Assembly: GCA_025465135.1 (NCBI GenBank) | Contig: JAODNA010000041.1 | Span: 1-33,304 of the forward strand | From: Frankiales bacterium | Lineage (GTDB): Bacteria > Actinomycetota > Actinomycetes > Mycobacteriales > SCTD01 | DNA: 33,304 nucleotides | Reading direction: 5' to 3' | Part shown: piece by piece, positions 27,769 through 33,304 of the stretch | Numbering within the stretch: the stretch's first letter is position 1 | How the letters are laid out: every line of letters begins with the position of its first letter | The notes under the pieces: model-generated | Told to the model about the DNA's origin: nothing | Seen by the model: only the letters and a program-made list of their open reading frames with translations | The model's database searches: none | Translations under genes and position numbers: made by a program

Positions 27769-29676
27769 TCAGTCGACGACGGGGATGGCCTGCCGGGAGA
27801 ACTGCGTCCGGTAGAGCTCGGCGTAGAGCCCGTCCCGCTCCAGCAGCTCGTCGTGGCGGCCGCTCTCCACGATGCGCCCGTCGTCGACGACGAGGATCTG
27901 GTCCGCCTCGCGGATGGTGGACAGCCGATGCGCGATGACGAGCGAGGTCCGGCCGGCGAGAGCCGTCGACAGCGCCCGTTGCACCGCGACCTCGCTCTCG
28001 CTGTCGAGGTGGGCCGTGGCCTCGTCCAGGACCACGAGGCCGGGCGCCTTCAGCAGCAGGCGGGCGATGGCCATGCGCTGCTTCTCGCCACCCGACAGCC
28101 GGTAGCCGCGGTCGCCGACGACGGTGTCGAGACCGTCGGGCAGCGACCGGACCAGCGGGCCGACCTGGGCGCTCTCGAGCGCGCCCCACAGCTCGTCGTC
28201 CGTGGCCTCGGGCCGGGCGTAGGCGAGGTTGGCCCGGATCGTGTCGTGGAACATGTGCGCGTCCTGCGTCACCACCCCGATCACGTCACGCAGCGACTGC
28301 AGCGTCACGTCGCGGACGTCGAGCCCACCGACCCGCACACTTCCCCGCTGGACGTCGTACATCCTGGTGACGAGCTGGCTGATGGTCGTCTTGCCGGCGC
28401 CAGACGGTCCCACCAGTGCGATGAGCTCCCCCGGTTTGGCCGAGAAGGACACGCCCTTGAGCACCGGCGCAGAGACGGTCTGCTCGAGCACGGCGACGGA
28501 CTCCAGCGAGGCGAGCGAGACCTCCTCTGCCTGCGGGTAGCGGAAGTGCACGTCATCGAACTCGAGCGAAGGCACACCCGACGGCAGTACGACGGCGTCG
28601 GGCTTCTCCGCGACCATCGGCTCGAGGTCGAGCACCTCGAAGACGCGCTCGAAGGACACGAGGGCGGTCATGATGTCGACCCGCACGTTGGAGAGCGCCG
28701 TGAGAGGCCCGTACAGGCGGGTCAGCAGGCTGGCGAGTGCGACGACGGTCCCGATCTTCAGCGTGCCGTGCGCGGCATAGGTCCCGCCGACGCCGTACAC
28801 CAGCGCCGTCGCCAGCGCAGCCACCGTGGTCAGGGCGACGAAGAACACCCGCCCGTACATCGCCGAGATGATCCCGATGTCGCGGACCCGGCCGGCCCGA
28901 CCGCGGAACTCCCGCTCCTCGTGCTCGGGACGGCCGAACAGCTTGACGAGCAAGGCACCCGAGACGTTGAACCGCTCCGTCATCGAGTTGTTCATCTCGG
29001 CGTTGAGGCTGTAGCTCTCGCGCGTGAGCTCCTGCAGCTTCTGACCGAACAGCTTCGCCGGGATGATGAACACCGGCAGGAGCACGAGCGACAGGAGCGT
29101 GATCTGCCACGACAGGAAGAACATCACCGACAGCGCCACGGCGACGCCGATGACGTTGCTGACGACGTTGGACAGCGTCCCCGTGAAGGCCTGCTGCGCA
29201 CCGAGCACGTCGTTGTTGAGACGGCTGATCAGGGCGCCGGTCTGCGTGCGGGTGAAGAATGCGATCGGCATCCGCTGCACGTGCCCGTAGACCTGCGCGC
29301 GCAGGTCGTAGATCAGCCCCTCACCGATGCGCGCGGAGTACCACCGGTTGATGAGGGCCAGCACCGCGTCGAAGAGCGACAGCCCGGCCACGAACAGCGC
29401 CAGTCCGAGCACGAGGCCGGGACGGCCGGTGGCAGGCGGGTTGTTGCCGATGCCGTCGTCGATGATCCTCGCGAGCACCAGCGGCGGCGCAACCGCGATG
29501 ACGGCGTCGATCACGATGACGACGAGGAACGCGATCAGCTGGCGCTTGTAGGGCGCCGCGAACTGCGCGATGCGCCGGATCGTGCCCGGGGCGAGCTTCT
29601 TGCCGACGACGGCGGGGTCGCGCGAGAACGACCGCATCATCTGCATGGGGCCGGAGTGGCCGGGTCCCATCGTCAC
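27769..29676 (-). CDS. ABC transporter, fused permease/ATP-binding (exporter type)
   Basis: TM domain plus Walker A GPSGAGKTT, LSGGEKQRMAIARLLL, LVVLDEATAHLD. Confidence 0.93.
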   Translation of the reverse strand: MTMGPGHSGPMQMMRSFSRDPAVVGKKLAPGTIRRIAQFAAPYKRQLIAFLVVIVIDAVIAVAPPLVLARIIDDGIGNNPPATGRPGLVLGLALFVAGLSLFDAVLALINRWYSARIGEGLIYDLRAQVYGHVQRMPIAFFTRTQTGALISRLNNDVLGAQQAFTGTLSNVVSNVIGVAVALSVMFFLSWQITLLSLVLLPVFIIPAKLFGQKLQELTRESYSLNAEMNNSMTERFNVSGALLVKLFGRPEHEEREFRGRAGRVRDIGIISAMYGRVFFVALTTVAALATALVYGVGGTYAAHGTLKIGTVVALASLLTRLYGPLTALSNVRVDIMTALVSFERVFEVLDLEPMVAEKPDAVVLPSGVPSLEFDDVHFRYPQAEEVSLASLESVAVLEQTVSAPVLKGVSFSAKPGELIALVGPSGAGKTTISQLVTRMYDVQRGSVRVGGLDVRDVTLQSLRDVIGVVTQDAHMFHDTIRANLAYARPEATDDELWGALESAQVGPLVRSLPDGLDTVVGDRGYRLSGGEKQRMAIARLLLKAPGLVVLDEATAHLDSESEVAVQRALSTALAGRTSLVIAHRLSTIREADQILVVDDGRIVESGRHDELLERDGLYAELYRTQFSRQAIPVVD

Positions 29677-29710
29677 GCCGCACCCCCTTCCGCTTCGGGA
29701 GGGCGCCGCG

Positions 29711-30865
29711 TCAAAAGGCGGAGATCCCGGTCAGGGCGCGACCGATGATCAGCTTCTGGATCTGACTGGTTCCCTCGTACAACGTCGTAACCCTCGCGTC
29801 GCGCAGGTACTTCCCGGCGGGGTACTCGTCGATGTAGCCGTAGCCGCCATGCGCCTGGACGCAGTTGTTGGCGGCCCGCACCGAGGCCTCGCTCGCGTAG
29901 TACTTGGCCTTGCTGGCCGCGAGGGAGTAGTCCTCACCCCGCGTCTTGAGATCAGCGACCCGCCACGTGAGCAGCCGCGCGCAGTCGACCTCCACGGCGG
30001 TGTCGGCGATGAGCTCCTGGACGAGCTGGTGGCCGGCGATCGGCTTGCCGAACTGGTGCCTGTCCTTCGTGTAGCTGACCATGCTGTCGAGCGCCGCCTG
30101 AGCAAGCCCCGTGCAGGAGGCGCCCAGCGACATCCGGCCGTCGTTGAGCGCTGTCAGCGCGACGCGGATGCCCTTGCCCTCCTCGCCGCCGAGCAGTGCC
30201 TCGGGACCGACCTTCACGTCACGCAGGATGAGCTCGGCGGTGTCGCAGGAGCGCAGCCCGAGCTTGCCCTTGATCTTGCGGGACTCGAAGCCCGGGGAGT
30301 CGTTCGGCACCAGGAACGCGGACACACCGCGGGCGCCGGAGCCACCGGTGCGCGCCATGAAGAGCGTGACGCCCGCGATGTTGCCGTTGGTGATGAAGAT
30401 CTTGGTGCCGTTGAGGACGTAGCCGCCGTCGGCCTGCTTCACGGCGGTGGACTGGAGGTCGGCGGGGTTGGACCCGAAGTCGGGCTCGGTCAGGCCGAAG
30501 CACCCGAGCACCTCACCCGTGGCCATCTGCGGCAGCCACTGCTGCTTCTGCTCCGGCGTGCCCCAGCGGTCGATCGACCCGGCGCACAAGCCGAGGTGCA
30601 CGCTGACGATCGAGCGGACGTTGGCGTCGCCGCGACCGAGCTCCTCGATGAGCAGGACGTAGGAGAGCGGATCGGCCCCGCCGCCGCCGTACTCCTCGGA
30701 GATCGTCATGCCGATGAACCCGGTCTCCCGGAGACCGTCGAGCGCCTCCTGCGGGAAGCGCTCCTCGCGGTCGTTCTGGAGCGACGGCGGCACGACGACG
30801 TCGTCCACCCACTCCTTGACCGCCTTGCGGACGGCGTCCTGCTCCGGGCTGAGCGTGAGGTCCAT
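29711..30865 (-). CDS. Acyl-CoA dehydrogenase
   Basis: CFGLTEPDFGSNPADLQ, QLVQELIADTAVEV, QAHGGYGYIDEYPAGKYLRDARVTTLYEGTSQIQKLIIGR. Confidence 0.95.
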   Translation of the reverse strand: MDLTLSPEQDAVRKAVKEWVDDVVVPPSLQNDREERFPQEALDGLRETGFIGMTISEEYGGGGADPLSYVLLIEELGRGDANVRSIVSVHLGLCAGSIDRWGTPEQKQQWLPQMATGEVLGCFGLTEPDFGSNPADLQSTAVKQADGGYVLNGTKIFITNGNIAGVTLFMARTGGSGARGVSAFLVPNDSPGFESRKIKGKLGLRSCDTAELILRDVKVGPEALLGGEEGKGIRVALTALNDGRMSLGASCTGLAQAALDSMVSYTKDRHQFGKPIAGHQLVQELIADTAVEVDCARLLTWRVADLKTRGEDYSLAASKAKYYASEASVRAANNCVQAHGGYGYIDEYPAGKYLRDARVTTLYEGTSQIQKLIIGRALTGISAF

Positions 30866-30902
30866 CCCGTCAGCCTATGTATGCGCGCGAGTGCCCGGCG
30901 AG

Positions 30903-31118
30903 CTAGGAGGCCTTGCGGCGGGTGGCCCCGCCGCGACCACGCAGGCTCGCGCCCGACTCGCTGAGCATCCGGTGCACGAAGCCGTACGACCGCCCCGAGG
31001 ACGCCGCGAGCAGGCGGATGCTCTGCCCCGCCTCGTACTTCCTCTTCAGGTCGGCCGCCAGCTTGTCGCGGTCGCCACCGGTGACCCGGGTGCCCTTCTT
31101 GAGCTCAGCCACGTGCAT
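30903..31118 (-). CDS. Small helix-turn-helix domain protein
   Basis: LKRKYEAGQSIRLLAASSGRSYGFVHRMLSESGASLRGRGG; internal start MHVAELKKGTRV. Confidence 0.8.
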   Translation of the reverse strand: MHVAELKKGTRVTGGDRDKLAADLKRKYEAGQSIRLLAASSGRSYGFVHRMLSESGASLRGRGGATRRKAS

Positions 31119-31170
31119 GCCCTCCGCGTCGGATTCGTCCTGTTTGGGGTGTCCCCAGGATGATCTGCGG

Positions 31171-31197
31171 CAATCCCCTGTTTCGCTACGGGGGTTG
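31171..31197 (-). terminator. Hairpin downstream of ORF 31202..31495 (terminator-like or leader of the HTH gene)
   Basis: CAATCCCC...GGGGGTTG 8-bp stem (one wobble), 11-nt loop. Confidence 0.4.
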
Positions 31198-31201
31198 CGG
31201 C

Positions 31202-31495
31202 TCAGGACGCGACGAGGACGTGCGGGTGCAGGAGGGCCTCGTCCAGGCGCAGTCGCTCGAGCACGACTTCGGGGGCCTTCCAGCCGTCTGCGAGCAGGAC
31301 GCGGGTCAGGGAGACGCGGGCCTGCACCATCTCCAGGCTCGCCACCAGGTCGGGAGCCAGGCCGCCGGAGACGGCGCGGTAGCGGTCGTACGCCGCCTGG
31401 ATGTCCTGGTCCCCGCAGGCGGCGATGCGGAAGCGCACGACCGCCTCGGGGCGCGGCGAAGGCACTCCCGGGTTGCGCGGTGCGCTGCGAACCAT
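31202..31495 (-). CDS. Small conserved-looking hypothetical protein
   Basis: MVRSAPRNPGVPSPRPEAVVRFRIAACGDQDIQAAYDRYRAVSGGLAPDLVASLEMVQARVSLTRVLLADGW..; sits between HTH and ABC-F genes with plausible codon usage. Confidence 0.55.
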   Translation of the reverse strand: MVRSAPRNPGVPSPRPEAVVRFRIAACGDQDIQAAYDRYRAVSGGLAPDLVASLEMVQARVSLTRVLLADGWKAPEVVLERLRLDEALLHPHVLVAS

Positions 31496-31640
31496 GACGT
31501 CCCCCCGGACGCTCGCTGATCGCGGTCTGTGACAATCACGATGAGGCTGACTGCGGAGAGTGACCATCCTCCGTCGACATGGTCCTGTACCGGTCGCTGG
31601 TACTGGCCGGGACGGGCAGATGGCCTAGTCCACGCTCAGG

Positions 31641-33233
<1,593 letters not shown>

Positions 33234-33304
33234 CGTGTGGCTCCTGGGGGATGGCGACGGACGGGCGGGCGGCGCGCGCCAGGTCAGTCGGTCGTGGGAG
33301 GCAC

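Noticed and set aside
27853-29748. 631-aa plus-strand ORF opposite the ABC transporter
   Set aside because: Antisense shadow with His/Arg-rich composition and no recognisable domain.

Overview
High-GC actinobacterial chromosomal segment, mostly ordinary and densely packed genes. Main points: (1) A selenocysteine locus: tRNA-Sec (selC, UCA anticodon, minus strand), selD, and a formate dehydrogenase operon. The catalytic subunit is split in the ORF track by an in-frame TGA at 7513-7515, which is best read as Sec190 with a SECIS-like hairpin just downstream. fdhD is divergent from this operon. (2) An interspersed, modular, REP-like repeat family: 45-nt imperfect hairpins with 19-nt spacers (64-bp period), present at three loci with 2, 3 and 1 hairpins. 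Each array follows the 3' end of a gene in the same orientation and shares a conserved head sequence (CCGCCCTTCGCCGC..CCCAC). This is the best candidate for something undescribed. (3) A probable TetR-controlled oxidoreductase/MBL/mycothiol-type cluster, two bacterial PH-domain proteins, a BNR/sialidase-like surface protein with a LAATG sorting motif, a patatin-acyltransferase pair, a Rieske/DUF2231 protein, a zinc-finger SDR, a hemerythrin, ABC and ABC-F ATPases, and an acyl-CoA dehydrogenase. All calls come from reading the sequence; no database search was run.
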